A DNA stretch of 64,000 nt, from the NCBI GenBank assembly GCA_030625965.1, contig DAOUPV010000002.1:38902-102901 (forward strand), in the 5' to 3' direction. The translations under genes and the position numbers were made by a program. Below, piece by piece: positions 45,151 to 54,309 of this stretch. The notes beneath the pieces were generated by a model that had not been told where the DNA came from, searched no databases, and saw only the letters and a program-made list of their open reading frames with translations. Within the stretch, counting starts at the first letter, position 1. Each line of letters begins with the position of its first letter. Source of the stretch: Clostridia bacterium (GTDB lineage Bacteria; Bacillota; TC1; UBA5767).

Positions 45151-46877
45151 AACATTTCACTCATATTTTCCGGCAGAGAGACAATTTTATTTGCTGTGAA
45201 GTCGTAGTGAGTCTCACCTACCGTTAGTCTTGCAGTACCCCCCTGAAGGGCTAGGTCGACCTTCGTGTCGGGGTGTTTATTTTTTGCCAAATTCCAAAGG
45301 AGGATGGCTTTTTCCAGACCGTCACCAGTGTGGAAATTGGCCACTTCGTCCGGTTGAGCCAGACGATTTTCGCTGTATATGGAATCTTCATCGAAAGCGT
45401 TGATGCTCTCATAGGCTTCGGCTAAGCTTTGGCCTATGAACATTTCAATGCTGACAGGATTACGTTCCAGGGCCGCTTTCAAGAACGGATACCAGTAGTC
45501 TCCCACGATTTCGCGGTATGCCATGAAGGCTAGGCTGGTAGCCTCTGAGGTATCTTTTAATGTTCGTAGGTAAGCGATGATTTGCTGCCTGTCCGTAAGA
45601 CCGCTTAGGGTCAGGTCTTCTTCCTGCGCCTGGTAGTCTTTACCTTCATAAGATGGCAGCATCGGGTCAGTCTTGCAGAACTCTAGCAGGTCCGGTACGA
45701 TTTCAGTTGCTTTGCGGCAGATATTGGACAGTTGGTCCGTGATGATATCTGGCTGTTCTTTCAGCTCCTTGATATGGATGTGGTTGTTCTGAAAGAACTG
45801 CTGCATGGTTTTAAGGCTGACCCTGCCTTCCACGGGATTGCTGTAGTACTCGTCTTCCTCGATGGAATCCAGCAGCTTGGTCTGGGTGTTGGTGCCAACC
45901 TGATACGGGCTACTGTGTTCGTAGCGGAAAACGTCTTCAGCCGGGATATATAGCGTCTTGCCGAACCGTTCTGTCTCAAACTGGAAACAGCACTGCCGGT
46001 TGTTATATTCGCGAAGGAAATTGGCCAGGATCTCATAGTTTACGTCGGTGCTCAGGAAGTCTTGCAGCTCAGCACGGAAAGTTTCGTAGGATTCCCGGGG
46101 TAATGTGGTCTTGTCATACACCCTATGGATATACCCCTTACTATTGGAGATGAATGTAATATGTTCATTGACTAGTGCTCGCTTGGCTTTGTAGGAGAGC
46201 ACCGTTCCGTTGAACCACATGTTCTTGGTTACTAGCCGCCGGTTGTTGGTCAGTAGACCATCATTGATCTCCACGAAGTTCTGAGAATGTAGCGGTGTAG
46301 CGATCATGTACATTTTATCTGTAGGTACTTCCGCCATGACGAATAGGGCTGCAAAATAGAGGGTGGAGAAGGAGACACATTCACCAGCTCCTTTGCGATA
46401 ACCCGGGCGTCGATAGAAATTCTCCATGGCTTCCGGCGTCTCAGTCTTCCAGTAGGGAATGACCTCTGAATCATACTTTTCCAATCCGAAGTGCCTGCGG
46501 ATGTCCATGTCAAAGTAATACTTATCACCTTCGTAACCGAACAGCGCATTGCTCTTTGACAGGGTATCATCATCGATGAACTTTTTGAAACGGTTCATCT
46601 CTACATCCTTATTGGTGAGGCCCCAGGTATCAAGGTCCAGGTTGAAATCATAGTTATCCATAATATATTGTTTTACACGCAAAATTTTGCGGTAACCCTT
46701 CAGAGTATCCATTTTGGAAAACCATGGATCTTCCTTCCATTTCCAGATGGAAGGGCTCATGATATTCGCCAGAACTAGTGAGAACATCAGCTCCGGGAAA
46801 ATGAAAATCTCCATATCAGATAATGTAACAGCGGAAGAATATTTCTCCATCGATTCCGCATCGTAAATGTTCAGCAT
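45129..46877 (-). CDS. Uncharacterised protein with transglutaminase-like core
   Basis: The 582-residue protein has no signal peptide or membrane segment that I can see. Around residues 165-215 it shows AGECVSFSTLYFAALFVMAE then ATPLHSQNFVEIND, a Cys ... His ... Asn/Asp order like transglutaminase/cysteine-peptidase folds. The rest is not recognised; it is acidic and probably all-helical. AGGAGG precedes the ATG. It is transcribed divergently from the MFS gene. A protease, a peptide-modifying enzyme or an inactive relative are all possible; the family call rests on this short motif. Confidence 0.55.
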   Translation of the reverse strand: MLNIYDAESMEKYSSAVTLSDMEIFIFPELMFSLVLANIMSPSIWKWKEDPWFSKMDTLKGYRKILRVKQYIMDNYDFNLDLDTWGLTNKDVEMNRFKKFIDDDTLSKSNALFGYEGDKYYFDMDIRRHFGLEKYDSEVIPYWKTETPEAMENFYRRPGYRKGAGECVSFSTLYFAALFVMAEVPTDKMYMIATPLHSQNFVEINDGLLTNNRRLVTKNMWFNGTVLSYKAKRALVNEHITFISNSKGYIHRVYDKTTLPRESYETFRAELQDFLSTDVNYEILANFLREYNNRQCCFQFETERFGKTLYIPAEDVFRYEHSSPYQVGTNTQTKLLDSIEEDEYYSNPVEGRVSLKTMQQFFQNNHIHIKELKEQPDIITDQLSNICRKATEIVPDLLEFCKTDPMLPSYEGKDYQAQEEDLTLSGLTDRQQIIAYLRTLKDTSEATSLAFMAYREIVGDYWYPFLKAALERNPVSIEMFIGQSLAEAYESINAFDEDSIYSENRLAQPDEVANFHTGDGLEKAILLWNLAKNKHPDTKVDLALQGGTARLTVGETHYDFTANKIVSLPENMSEMLKVLGIA

Positions 46878-46951
46878 ATTTCCTCCTTATTAGTGTGCCT
46901 ATTTCTGGATTATATATTATGATAATAGCAGAAGCAAACATGGAGGCATAC

Positions 46952-48196
46952 ATGAAAAATCATACAAGGGAAAAACGACCTTTATTGCAGAAAGACTATC
47001 TTCTGGCAATTATAGCAGGCGGAATCTTCATAACCATAAACTTCGCCTTGTTCACGGTAGGTCCGCTGTATATGATTCATTCAGGCTACTCTGAGTTCAT
47101 GGCAGGCCTGCAGAATACGCTGTTTGCATTGTTTTGCGTGCTCTTTCGCTTTTATTTCGCACCATTGGCGGATATCAAGGGGCGTAAGGCAATGATGCTC
47201 TTGGGAAGCCTTAGTTTTGTAGTCGGGACGCTGTTTTTCTTTTTCTCTCAGGGATCATTTCTGATCGTCATCATAGCCAGGATTGCCATGGGTGTAGGTA
47301 TGGCATCGTATCTATCAGCCATGAGCTGCTATATTTCGGAACTGGTGCCAGCCGAGAGCCGGGGTCTGGCCATTGGCTTGCAACGCGCGATGTATTCTCT
47401 GGGGCTGATGCTTGGCCCGGTGGGGGCGCTGGCCCTCGTAAAAAGATATGGTTACCCGGAAATGTTTCTGACACTGGTGGCGCTAGCGCTGTTGATGTCA
47501 TTGTTGGTTTCTTTCTTACAGGAAACCTATAAATCTCTGGAAAACAAAGTGCAATTGAAGAAAATCATCGGCGAGTACAAGGTACTGCTTAAGAATCCGC
47601 AGGCAAGACGTATCTTCGGTCTGATTCTAGTACTCTGCATTGGTTACGGCGCCATTTTGTCCTTCGTGGCCATCTACTTGGGCGGTTTTTCTGCCATCCC
47701 AAATGTGGGTCTGTTCTTTACATTTTTCTCAACTGGTGGTTTAATGGGAAATGTTGCAGGGGGTATGAGTGTTAACCGTTTTTCGAAGGCTAGATCAGCC
47801 ACCGTCAGCACGGTTATGTTCGCCATCGCGACTGCTCTTTTATACTTGGTGCCCTTCGCACCAAGGCAGATGCTTGTCGTGTGCTCACTACTGGGAGGAT
47901 TCGGTTTTTCAGCTGCCATCACCATAGGTGTCAATTGGCTGATCGATAGTGTACCGGAGGAAACAAAGGGTGCTGCACTGGGATTGCAGGAAAACTGCAT
48001 GGACGGTGGTTTCGCCATTGGTAGTTTTATATTCGGCCTGCTTACCCTGTGGGCTACACACCAAACTATTTTTCTTATCATAGGGATTTCGGGAATCATA
48101 TTGCCCGTTTTAATGAACAGAAGCAGCCTGCGGCTGTCTTCCAAGAATAAGGAGGAAAAAGGATATGCCACTAGTTACAACAACCGAGATGTTTAA
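46952..48196 (+). CDS. Major facilitator superfamily transporter
   Basis: Start MKNHTREKRPLLQKDY lies 5 nt after GGAGG, giving 414 residues, 12 helices. Motif A is seen as APLADIKGRKAMMLLG and the 4th-5th helix region AESRGLAIGLQRAMYSLG fits drug-resistance or sugar-efflux MFS. Substrate is unknown. Its last 32 nt overlap the aldolase gene, so both are probably one transcript. Confidence 0.85.
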   Translation: MKNHTREKRPLLQKDYLLAIIAGGIFITINFALFTVGPLYMIHSGYSEFMAGLQNTLFALFCVLFRFYFAPLADIKGRKAMMLLGSLSFVVGTLFFFFSQGSFLIVIIARIAMGVGMASYLSAMSCYISELVPAESRGLAIGLQRAMYSLGLMLGPVGALALVKRYGYPEMFLTLVALALLMSLLVSFLQETYKSLENKVQLKKIIGEYKVLLKNPQARRIFGLILVLCIGYGAILSFVAIYLGGFSAIPNVGLFFTFFSTGGLMGNVAGGMSVNRFSKARSATVSTVMFAIATALLYLVPFAPRQMLVVCSLLGGFGFSAAITIGVNWLIDSVPEETKGAALGLQENCMDGGFAIGSFIFGLLTLWATHQTIFLIIGISGIILPVLMNRSSLRLSSKNKEEKGYATSYNNRDV

Positions 48197-49094
48197 GAAA
48201 GCCTATGAGGGTGGATATGCAATCGGTGCTTTTAATGTCAACAATATGGAAATCATCCAGGGAATTACTGAAGCGGCCTACGAAGAAAAAGCACCGCTGA
48301 TTCTGCAGGTTTCCGCGGGAGCAAGAAAATATGCCAGTCATACCTACTTGATGAAGCTGGTAGAAGCTGCCCTAGCCGAAACGGATCTGCCCATCGCATT
48401 GCATCTGGACCATGGTGATTCCTTTGAGCTGTGCAAGTCTTGTATAGATGGCGGTTTCAGTTCAGTCATGATTGATGGATCCCATTTGTCATTTGCTGAA
48501 AATATCGCACTTACCAAGCGTGTTGTAGAGTATGCGCACGATAAAGGTGTGACGGTTGAAGGCGAGTTGGGCAAGTTAGCTGGCATTGAGGATGATGTCA
48601 ATGTCTCGGCGGAAGACGGCAGCTACACCAAACCGGACGAAGTGGAAGAGTTCGTATTCGGGACGGGTGTTGATTCATTGGCCATCGCCATCGGTACTAG
48701 TCACGGCGCCTTCAAATTCAAAGGGGAACCCATGCTACGTTATGACATTTTGGAAGAAGTCAGCAGAAGGCTGCCGGAATTTCCCATCGTGTTGCACGGA
48801 GCCTCATCGGTTATTCCGGAATATGTAGATATGATCAATACTTTCGGAGGAGAAATGTCCGGCGCCAAAGGCGTTCCCGAAGATATGTTACGCAAGGCGG
48901 CAGGTATGGCCGTGTGCAAGATCAATATCGATTCGGACCTGAGATTGGCCATGACCGGCACCATCCGCAAAGAGATGGCGGAGCACCCTGATGCATTCGA
49001 TCCCAGAAAGTACCTGGGACCAGCCAGGGAGGCCATCAAGGAGATGGTAAGACATAAGATAGTCAACGTACTGGGATGCAACAACAAAATATAG
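48165..49094 (+). CDS. fba: Class II fructose-bisphosphate aldolase
   Basis: The 309-residue enzyme has zinc ligands in LHLDHGDSFE, EGELGKLAG and GTSHGAFK/LHGASS, all family signatures. It cleaves fructose-1,6-bisphosphate to dihydroxyacetone phosphate and glyceraldehyde-3-phosphate. Related tagatose- or ketose-bisphosphate aldolases cannot be excluded. AGGAGG lies within the MFS 3' end. A terminator follows directly. Confidence 0.93.
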   Translation: MPLVTTTEMFKKAYEGGYAIGAFNVNNMEIIQGITEAAYEEKAPLILQVSAGARKYASHTYLMKLVEAALAETDLPIALHLDHGDSFELCKSCIDGGFSSVMIDGSHLSFAENIALTKRVVEYAHDKGVTVEGELGKLAGIEDDVNVSAEDGSYTKPDEVEEFVFGTGVDSLAIAIGTSHGAFKFKGEPMLRYDILEEVSRRLPEFPIVLHGASSVIPEYVDMINTFGGEMSGAKGVPEDMLRKAAGMAVCKINIDSDLRLAMTGTIRKEMAEHPDAFDPRKYLGPAREAIKEMVRHKIVNVLGCNNKI

Positions 49095-49100
49095 TAAACC

Positions 49101-49130
49101 GGAGCATGGCCACCCCATGCTCCTTTTTTT
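49101..49130 (+). terminator. Terminator of the MFS-fba transcript
   Basis: GGAGCATGG / CCATGCTCC, loop CCACC, then seven T. Confidence 0.93.
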
Positions 49131-49205
49131 CCGTCTGGCTGCTGAAAAGTCAATGCTTTTCTTTTTGATTGCCCGGTGTTATCTTATACAGATAAGGAGA
49201 AAGTC

Positions 49206-49928
49206 ATGATCAAAGGGATACTATTAGATAAAGATGGAACTATTTTGGATATCGATAAGACCTGGGTGCCGGTGGCACGTCGGGTATGCAAGGCTGTGGC
49301 AGAGGAGTATGCACCGGAAATAGATCCGGTGGAATTGCTACAGGCTATTGGTATAGAAGGTGACTATGTTAATCCGTCTGGTTCAATGGCCAAAGGTACC
49401 AATGCGGACATCGCCGACGATTTCCTACAAGTGATGCGGTTCTATGGCAAAGAGATTGAGGGAGAGACTTTTGCTGCCAGATCGGAGCATTACTTCAACG
49501 CCTTTTCTTTGGATGTGCAAGTCATACCCAGTGTTGAGGATTTGCCGGCCCTACTCGGCAGATTGAAGGAAAGAGGGTTGGTAATCGGACTGGCCACGGC
49601 AGATACCCTGGTTTCAGCCAGAAATTGCCTACTAAAGATGAATGTTTTGGAGCTATTCGAGTACATCGGGTCAGATGATGGTATAATAAAACCAAAGCCC
49701 GCCCCCGAAATGATGGAGGCGTTCTGTCAAAAATATGGACTGCAACCTTCAGAAGTAGCCATGGTAGGAGATACCATGACAGATATGGCCTTTGGCCGTA
49801 ATACCGGGGCAGGGGTGCTGATTGGCATCGAAAAAGAACCAAGCGAAGTGGGCGAAACCGCAGACTATGCGATTTCATCTGTAGCGGAGTTGATTAACGG
49901 AGAAGAAAAACTGATTTGGGAGAGATAA
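49206..49928 (+). CDS. HAD-superfamily phosphatase
   Basis: Start MIKGILLDKDGTILDI behind AAGGAG gives 240 residues. HAD motif I is DKDGT (the second catalytic Asp retained), motif III Lys is in KPKPAPEMM, motif IV is VGDTMTDM. The cap is helical, as in phosphoglycolate-phosphatase-like HADs. It is 1 nt from the next gene, forming an operon with the phosphoglycerate-mutase-like, Nudix and 48-residue genes. Substrate unknown. Confidence 0.9.
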   Translation: MIKGILLDKDGTILDIDKTWVPVARRVCKAVAEEYAPEIDPVELLQAIGIEGDYVNPSGSMAKGTNADIADDFLQVMRFYGKEIEGETFAARSEHYFNAFSLDVQVIPSVEDLPALLGRLKERGLVIGLATADTLVSARNCLLKMNVLELFEYIGSDDGIIKPKPAPEMMEAFCQKYGLQPSEVAMVGDTMTDMAFGRNTGAGVLIGIEKEPSEVGETADYAISSVAELINGEEKLIWER

Positions 49929-49929
49929 G

Positions 49930-50625
49930 ATGAAAGAAATCGTGCTTGTCTGCAGTGGGACAACAGAAGAATCTAGCGACAAGAAATTAGTCGGCTGGCA
50001 GGATGTAAGACTTTCGAAAACCGGACTTGAAGAAGAGTATCGTGCGGGGAGGATTCTCAGGAACAACGGATATACTTTTGACCTGGCCTTTACTTCCGTG
50101 TTGACGCGGGGAATCCAGTCATTGTGGCAGATCCTCGATGCAATGGATCTGCATTGGCTCAAGGTAAATAAGAACTGGAGACTAAACGGCAGATACTATG
50201 GACAGCTGGAGGGCATGAGTTACCAGCAAATCGCCGAAGTCTATGGGGCGGAGAAGCTCGAGCTCTGGATGAACGACTATAAAGCGTTTGTCCCCACCGT
50301 GGAGATTGATGACCCGAGACATCCGTCTCATGATCCTAGATATGGGGATCTGATACCGGAAGAGATACCCCAAGGCGAAAACCTGGTAGAAACCTTCTCG
50401 CGGGTGTTTCCGCATTGGGACAACAAGATCAAACCCATGATTGCCATCGACCGTAAGGTCCTGGTGGTCGGGCACCATAACAGCATCCGGGCGCTGATGT
50501 CCATGATGGAGGATACCAACATTGAAGAAATCATAAGCCGACCGATAATCAGGGGTATACCCATGGTCTACAGGTTGGATGACGAACTGAACTTCCTATC
50601 TAGAGCGGAGCTGTTCGATGACTGA
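49930..50625 (+). CDS. Phosphoglycerate-mutase-like protein lacking catalytic residues
   Basis: The 231-residue protein aligns along its length with 2,3-bisphosphoglycerate-dependent phosphoglycerate mutase: VGWQDVRLSKTG, TSVLTRGIQSLW, NWRLNGRYYGQLEGM, GENLVETFSRVFPHWD, GHHNSIRAL. The phosphohistidine motif R-H-G is C-S-G here (LVCSGTTE, residues 6-13) and the acid E of WRLNERHYG is glycine. The reaction centre is thus gone although the fold seems kept. A regulatory or binding pseudoenzyme is likely. It overlaps the Nudix gene by 8 nt. Confidence 0.85.
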   Translation: MKEIVLVCSGTTEESSDKKLVGWQDVRLSKTGLEEEYRAGRILRNNGYTFDLAFTSVLTRGIQSLWQILDAMDLHWLKVNKNWRLNGRYYGQLEGMSYQQIAEVYGAEKLELWMNDYKAFVPTVEIDDPRHPSHDPRYGDLIPEEIPQGENLVETFSRVFPHWDNKIKPMIAIDRKVLVVGHHNSIRALMSMMEDTNIEEIISRPIIRGIPMVYRLDDELNFLSRAELFDD

Positions 50626-51139
50626 AAAGGAGTACTTGTACCAGGGCTGGTTGAAGATTTTCCGCAGGCAAAGGAACGGTAGGAAATACGATATCCTGGA
50701 GTCACCCAGTGGGGTAGCTGCACTTCTGATTGATGACAAGGAACGAGTACTGCTGGTAGAACAATATCGCCCGGCGGTCGAGAAAAAGACCTGGGAGATT
50801 CCAGCAGGCTGTTTGGACAAGGCGGGCAAATCCTCAGTGGAGATATTGGTGGAAGAAATCGAAGAAGAGTGCGCGATGAACATCGATTCGCAAGAGTTGC
50901 ACCTACTGACCTCGTACATTCCCCAAATCGGCCATAATTATTCTACGATGGAGATATATTTTGCCAGATTAACCCAAGCGCAGGAGACGGAGCGAGCAGT
51001 GGATGATGTGGACGTAGAACGAATCCGGTGGTGGCCCTTGCAGGAATTGGGACAAGCCATAAAGCTAGGGGATATTCTGGATGCAAAGACAATACTAGCG
51101 TATTACTGTTACCGGGAGATGGACCGATCATGCGAGTGA
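50618..51139 (+). CDS. Nudix hydrolase, ADP-ribose-pyrophosphatase-like
   Basis: The 173-residue protein has the Nudix fold layout of ADP-ribose pyrophosphatases (VLLVEQYRPAVEKKTWEIPAG upstream of the box). The box is degenerate: GCLDKAGKSSVEILVEEIEEE, with Lys for the first Glu and Val for the usual Arg, but the EExxEE metal ligands are retained. It is translationally coupled to the phosphoglycerate-mutase-like gene. It may cleave nucleoside diphosphate sugars, or be altered in specificity. Confidence 0.82.
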   Translation: MTEKEYLYQGWLKIFRRQRNGRKYDILESPSGVAALLIDDKERVLLVEQYRPAVEKKTWEIPAGCLDKAGKSSVEILVEEIEEECAMNIDSQELHLLTSYIPQIGHNYSTMEIYFARLTQAQETERAVDDVDVERIRWWPLQELGQAIKLGDILDAKTILAYYCYREMDRSCE

Positions 51140-51276
51140 TATTTCAGGACGACCACTACCGAATTATACAGATAGGGAAAGCCTTTCTGCTGTTGGAGTT
51201 TGAGGGTGATCGAATCATCCGCCATGTCTATCCTGAAGAAGAGCAGGCGAGAAAAGCCATGAAAAAGAATACGTAA
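51130..51276 (+). CDS. Small hypothetical protein, 48 residues
   Basis: A start at MRVIFQDDHYRIIQIGKAFL, overlapping the Nudix gene by 10 nt, gives 48 residues with a plausible GGGAG upstream. No family recognised. It ends just before a bidirectional terminator, and its coupling with the operon supports it being real. Confidence 0.55.
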   Translation: MRVIFQDDHYRIIQIGKAFLLLEFEGDRIIRHVYPEEEQARKAMKKNT

Positions 51277-51315
51277 AAAAATTGAGCCTTGGACATTGTC
51301 CAAGGCTCAATTTTT
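51276..51315. terminator. Bidirectional terminator between converging genes
   Basis: TTGAGCCTTGGAC / GTCCAAGGCTCAA is a perfect 13-bp stem with ATT loop, flanked by A and T runs. It serves the HAD-Nudix operon (+) and the Na/Pi symporter gene (-). Confidence 0.93.
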
Positions 51316-51316
51316 G

Positions 51317-52954
51317 CTATGCGTTCTGGGCCAGTACGATACCGGCGATGTTGCTACAGTGGTCGCCGATTCGCTCCATATTGCTCAGAATGTCCAGGAA
51401 GGCCACACCCGATTGAGGATAGCAGACGCCTTCGTTCAGACGATTGATGTGCTTTTCTCGAAGCATCTGTTCAAGATTGTCAATGGCGTTCTCCAGATAT
51501 TGAACAGAATTTGCGGCCTCTTCATCATTATTAGCCAGAGCTTTCAGCGCAGCCTGGACGCATTCTTGGGTTATTTTGTAGATATCGTTCAGTTCTTCGA
51601 TAGCCAACTCGCTGAACTTGAATTGACCATCTATATAGAGCTGGGCTGTCTGGGCGATGTTCTCCGCGTGGTCGCCGATACGTTCGATGTCGTAGGCTAC
51701 GTGCAATAGACCGGAGTTCTCTTCTGACAGACGCTTACTGATGTTTTGCTGAGCAATTTTAGTCAGGTACAACGTTGTCTCTTTTTCCAGTTTGTCGATG
51801 ATCGGTTCGACTTCGAACACTTTACGTAGTTTCTTGGGTTTCTTGTCTACCAGACCCACAAAGGCGTTCTTGAAATTCTTAGAGGCCAGGTTACCGATGC
51901 TGACCAGCTCTTTTCTAGCTAAGGAAGAGGCGATTTCGGGTGTGCCGAGAACCCGTTCATCCAGATAGATGGGATTCTTGTCCAATTCTTTTTCTTCTTC
52001 CAGCACAGGTACTATGCGCAGTATCAGCTTATTGAACAGGCCGATGAAGGGGAAGAAAATCAGCGTATTGATAATGTTGAAGGCCGTATGGGCATTGGCT
52101 ACCAATCTGGCCACTGTCACTTCACCGCCGAAAGAGTTCACGATCATGTCTGTACCGTTGATGACCATGCCGGAAAAGGGCTTCAGGAATAACATGAAGA
52201 GCAGAGAACCCATAACATTGAACATCACATGGGCCAAAGCAGCACGCTTGGCGCTGCGGCTGGTTCCAATTGATGACAGTACAGCAGTGATGCAGGTTCC
52301 GATGTTGGTGCCGAACAAAACGGGAATGGCGCCTTGTATGTCAATAAGGCCTGAAGCGGCCATGGCAATCAGGATACCTGTCGCTGCACTGGAACTTTGC
52401 AGAACAAAGGTCACCGCCATACCGCTTAAAAGTCCTAAGAAAGGTCTGGTGGCGAAGCTTGCCATGATGCCGGTGAATTGAGCGTTGCTTCTGAGTGGTG
52501 CCATAGCATCACCCATGATCCCCATACCATGCATCAGGATACCGAAGCCGAGTATAATGGCGCCGACATATTTTACTGAAGATTTGGATCCTAGGAAATT
52601 GAGCAGGAAACCGATGATGATGATCGGCAGGACGAAATGCGAGATTTTAAAAGCGATCAACTGGGAGGTGATGGTCGTACCGACGTTGGCTCCCATGATA
52701 ACCGCGATAGCCTGGCGCAATGTCATCAGCCCTGCGTTAACGAAACCGACCACCATGACCGTAGTCGCGCTACTTGACTGAATCAGTGCCGTAACTCCAG
52801 CTCCTACCATAACTCCTAGTATGGGTTTGCTGGTCAGACGTTCCAGGATGCTTTGCATCCGGTCACCGGCAGCATTTTTGAGTCCGTTACTCATCATTTG
52901 CATGCCGAAAATAAAGAGGGCAAGACCTCCGAATAATCCAATAATTGCTTCCAT
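51317..52954 (-). CDS. Na/Pi-cotransporter family protein with PhoU-like C-terminus
   Basis: The 545-residue protein (start MEAIIGLFGGLALF) has two inverted NptA repeats with the QSSSA signature: ALIQSSSATTVMVVGF and FVLQSSSAATGILIA, plus GANVGTTITSQ and GTNIGTCITAV. The C-terminal 200 residues form a PhoU-like helical bundle (twice HVAYDIERIGDHAENIAQ / NMERIGDHCSNIAG). It likely transports phosphate or another anion with Na+. An extended -10 TGCTATAAT lies upstream on the minus strand. Its last residues abut the terminator. Confidence 0.92.
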   Translation of the reverse strand: MEAIIGLFGGLALFIFGMQMMSNGLKNAAGDRMQSILERLTSKPILGVMVGAGVTALIQSSSATTVMVVGFVNAGLMTLRQAIAVIMGANVGTTITSQLIAFKISHFVLPIIIIGFLLNFLGSKSSVKYVGAIILGFGILMHGMGIMGDAMAPLRSNAQFTGIMASFATRPFLGLLSGMAVTFVLQSSSAATGILIAMAASGLIDIQGAIPVLFGTNIGTCITAVLSSIGTSRSAKRAALAHVMFNVMGSLLFMLFLKPFSGMVINGTDMIVNSFGGEVTVARLVANAHTAFNIINTLIFFPFIGLFNKLILRIVPVLEEEKELDKNPIYLDERVLGTPEIASSLARKELVSIGNLASKNFKNAFVGLVDKKPKKLRKVFEVEPIIDKLEKETTLYLTKIAQQNISKRLSEENSGLLHVAYDIERIGDHAENIAQTAQLYIDGQFKFSELAIEELNDIYKITQECVQAALKALANNDEEAANSVQYLENAIDNLEQMLREKHINRLNEGVCYPQSGVAFLDILSNMERIGDHCSNIAGIVLAQNA

Positions 52955-53061
52955 GTAATGTACCACCTTTTCAATATTCTAAACCACCTGAATTATAGCA
53001 TTAAACGTAGCTCTTGAGAACTGAAAAGATACTCATCTGAAAGGGAATGTCGGATAACTGG

Positions 53062-54093
53062 TTATCTTGACAAAAAATGCTTGCACACGTCCGATTGCTC
53101 CTTACTTATCGTTAACCACTCAGGCTGGTAGGGAGCGCATACGATGGTGGAGAACTTCCTTTCCAAGGTGCGCTGGATCACACGTAGATTTTCTTTGGGA
53201 CAGAAATTGAGCCACAATGAAGCGTCAGAACGAGGCAGGACAAGTTTCTGGAGATGTTGAATGCTCCAGGGGCTGCCAAGCGATGTGAGCACACTCTGGT
53301 TACTGCGCATGAATTCCAAATAGCGGGAATCGCTGGGATTCTTTGGAAGGACGCCCAAATCCAGAATGATATGCTGGAAATGCTCCAACTGTTTGATCCA
53401 ATTCTTGGAACGCTCGTAGGGCATAATGGCAAGAAGGGGTTGTGCCGGGAGGTAGTACAGGTTGCTGGTTGCGTCAAAGTATTCGTCGAGAAGGAAAAAT
53501 TCCTGCAGCACGGGACGTTCCTGATTCAGTTCCACCAGCAACACGTTCGCTTTAATGTAGGAGGACAGAAGTAGAGCAGTTTTAGTGGTACCGGTCCTTT
53601 CCTCCAGCCCGGCAACGGCAATGAAGTTTTTGGAAGAGGGTGCTTGCTGAGTTTCGGATTGTTCGAATGTTGTTCTCTGCAGATATGTTATTACGTCGGT
53701 TGGGTGAAGGATCAATTGAGGGAGGGATTCCTGCAGTTGGACGAGTCCCGCCGAGTTCGCCCGGTAGGAAAGGATATCGTATATCTGAAGTACGGCCAAT
53801 TCTGTCCGGAGCTGCTCTAGGCGCTGTGGTTGGGTGGAGAGCAGTAGAATTCTCAGCCGGGGATGGCCAAGACGTAGCCTTCTAAGCGTATCGAGACAAT
53901 TTGGCTTTGGAAGCAACAGGGTGTCTAGGATGAGCATAGCAATATCCCTTTCAGCCAGTAGGCTGAATAGCCGGTGAACATTAGTTGCAGGAGCCATGGA
54001 AGATTGTATCGATACAGATTCATGTCCGGTTTTTATCAGACTATCATTCACAAGGGAAGAAATTTTGGGATGTACAGCAACGAGAGTGGTCAT
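53062..54093 (-). CDS. CpaE/TadZ-like protein with receiver-like N-terminus
   Basis: Start MTTLVAVHPKISSLVNDSL after GGAGGAG gives 343 residues. The first 120 residues look like a response-regulator fold without full phosphorylation residues (ILDTLLLPKPNCLDTLRRLR). Then comes a MinD/ParA-like domain whose P-loop is reduced to GLEERTGTTKTALLLSS. This is the plan of CpaE/TadZ, which position Tad pilus machinery. It is divergent from the Tad gene cluster that begins at 54310, sharing the 216-bp gap. Confidence 0.65.
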   Translation of the reverse strand: MTTLVAVHPKISSLVNDSLIKTGHESVSIQSSMAPATNVHRLFSLLAERDIAMLILDTLLLPKPNCLDTLRRLRLGHPRLRILLLSTQPQRLEQLRTELAVLQIYDILSYRANSAGLVQLQESLPQLILHPTDVITYLQRTTFEQSETQQAPSSKNFIAVAGLEERTGTTKTALLLSSYIKANVLLVELNQERPVLQEFFLLDEYFDATSNLYYLPAQPLLAIMPYERSKNWIKQLEHFQHIILDLGVLPKNPSDSRYLEFMRSNQSVLTSLGSPWSIQHLQKLVLPRSDASLWLNFCPKENLRVIQRTLERKFSTIVCAPYQPEWLTISKEQSDVCKHFLSR

Positions 54094-54309
54094 GTCTCCT
54101 CCTAAAATCGTCGTTAATTTAGCGCTAGAGTATGTGTCGCCCGGAAAGTTCACAATAATTTATAAAGGTGCCGGAACCGCCGTAACTGTATATTAGCTTA
54201 AGCGGGACCGGGGTTGAGAAGCTTCATTCTTTTTTGATGATGGTTAAACGGAGGAAAAGGGGTGTATCCGGATATATAATGGTTGCATAAATTAGGGAAG
54301 GCTTGTCAG

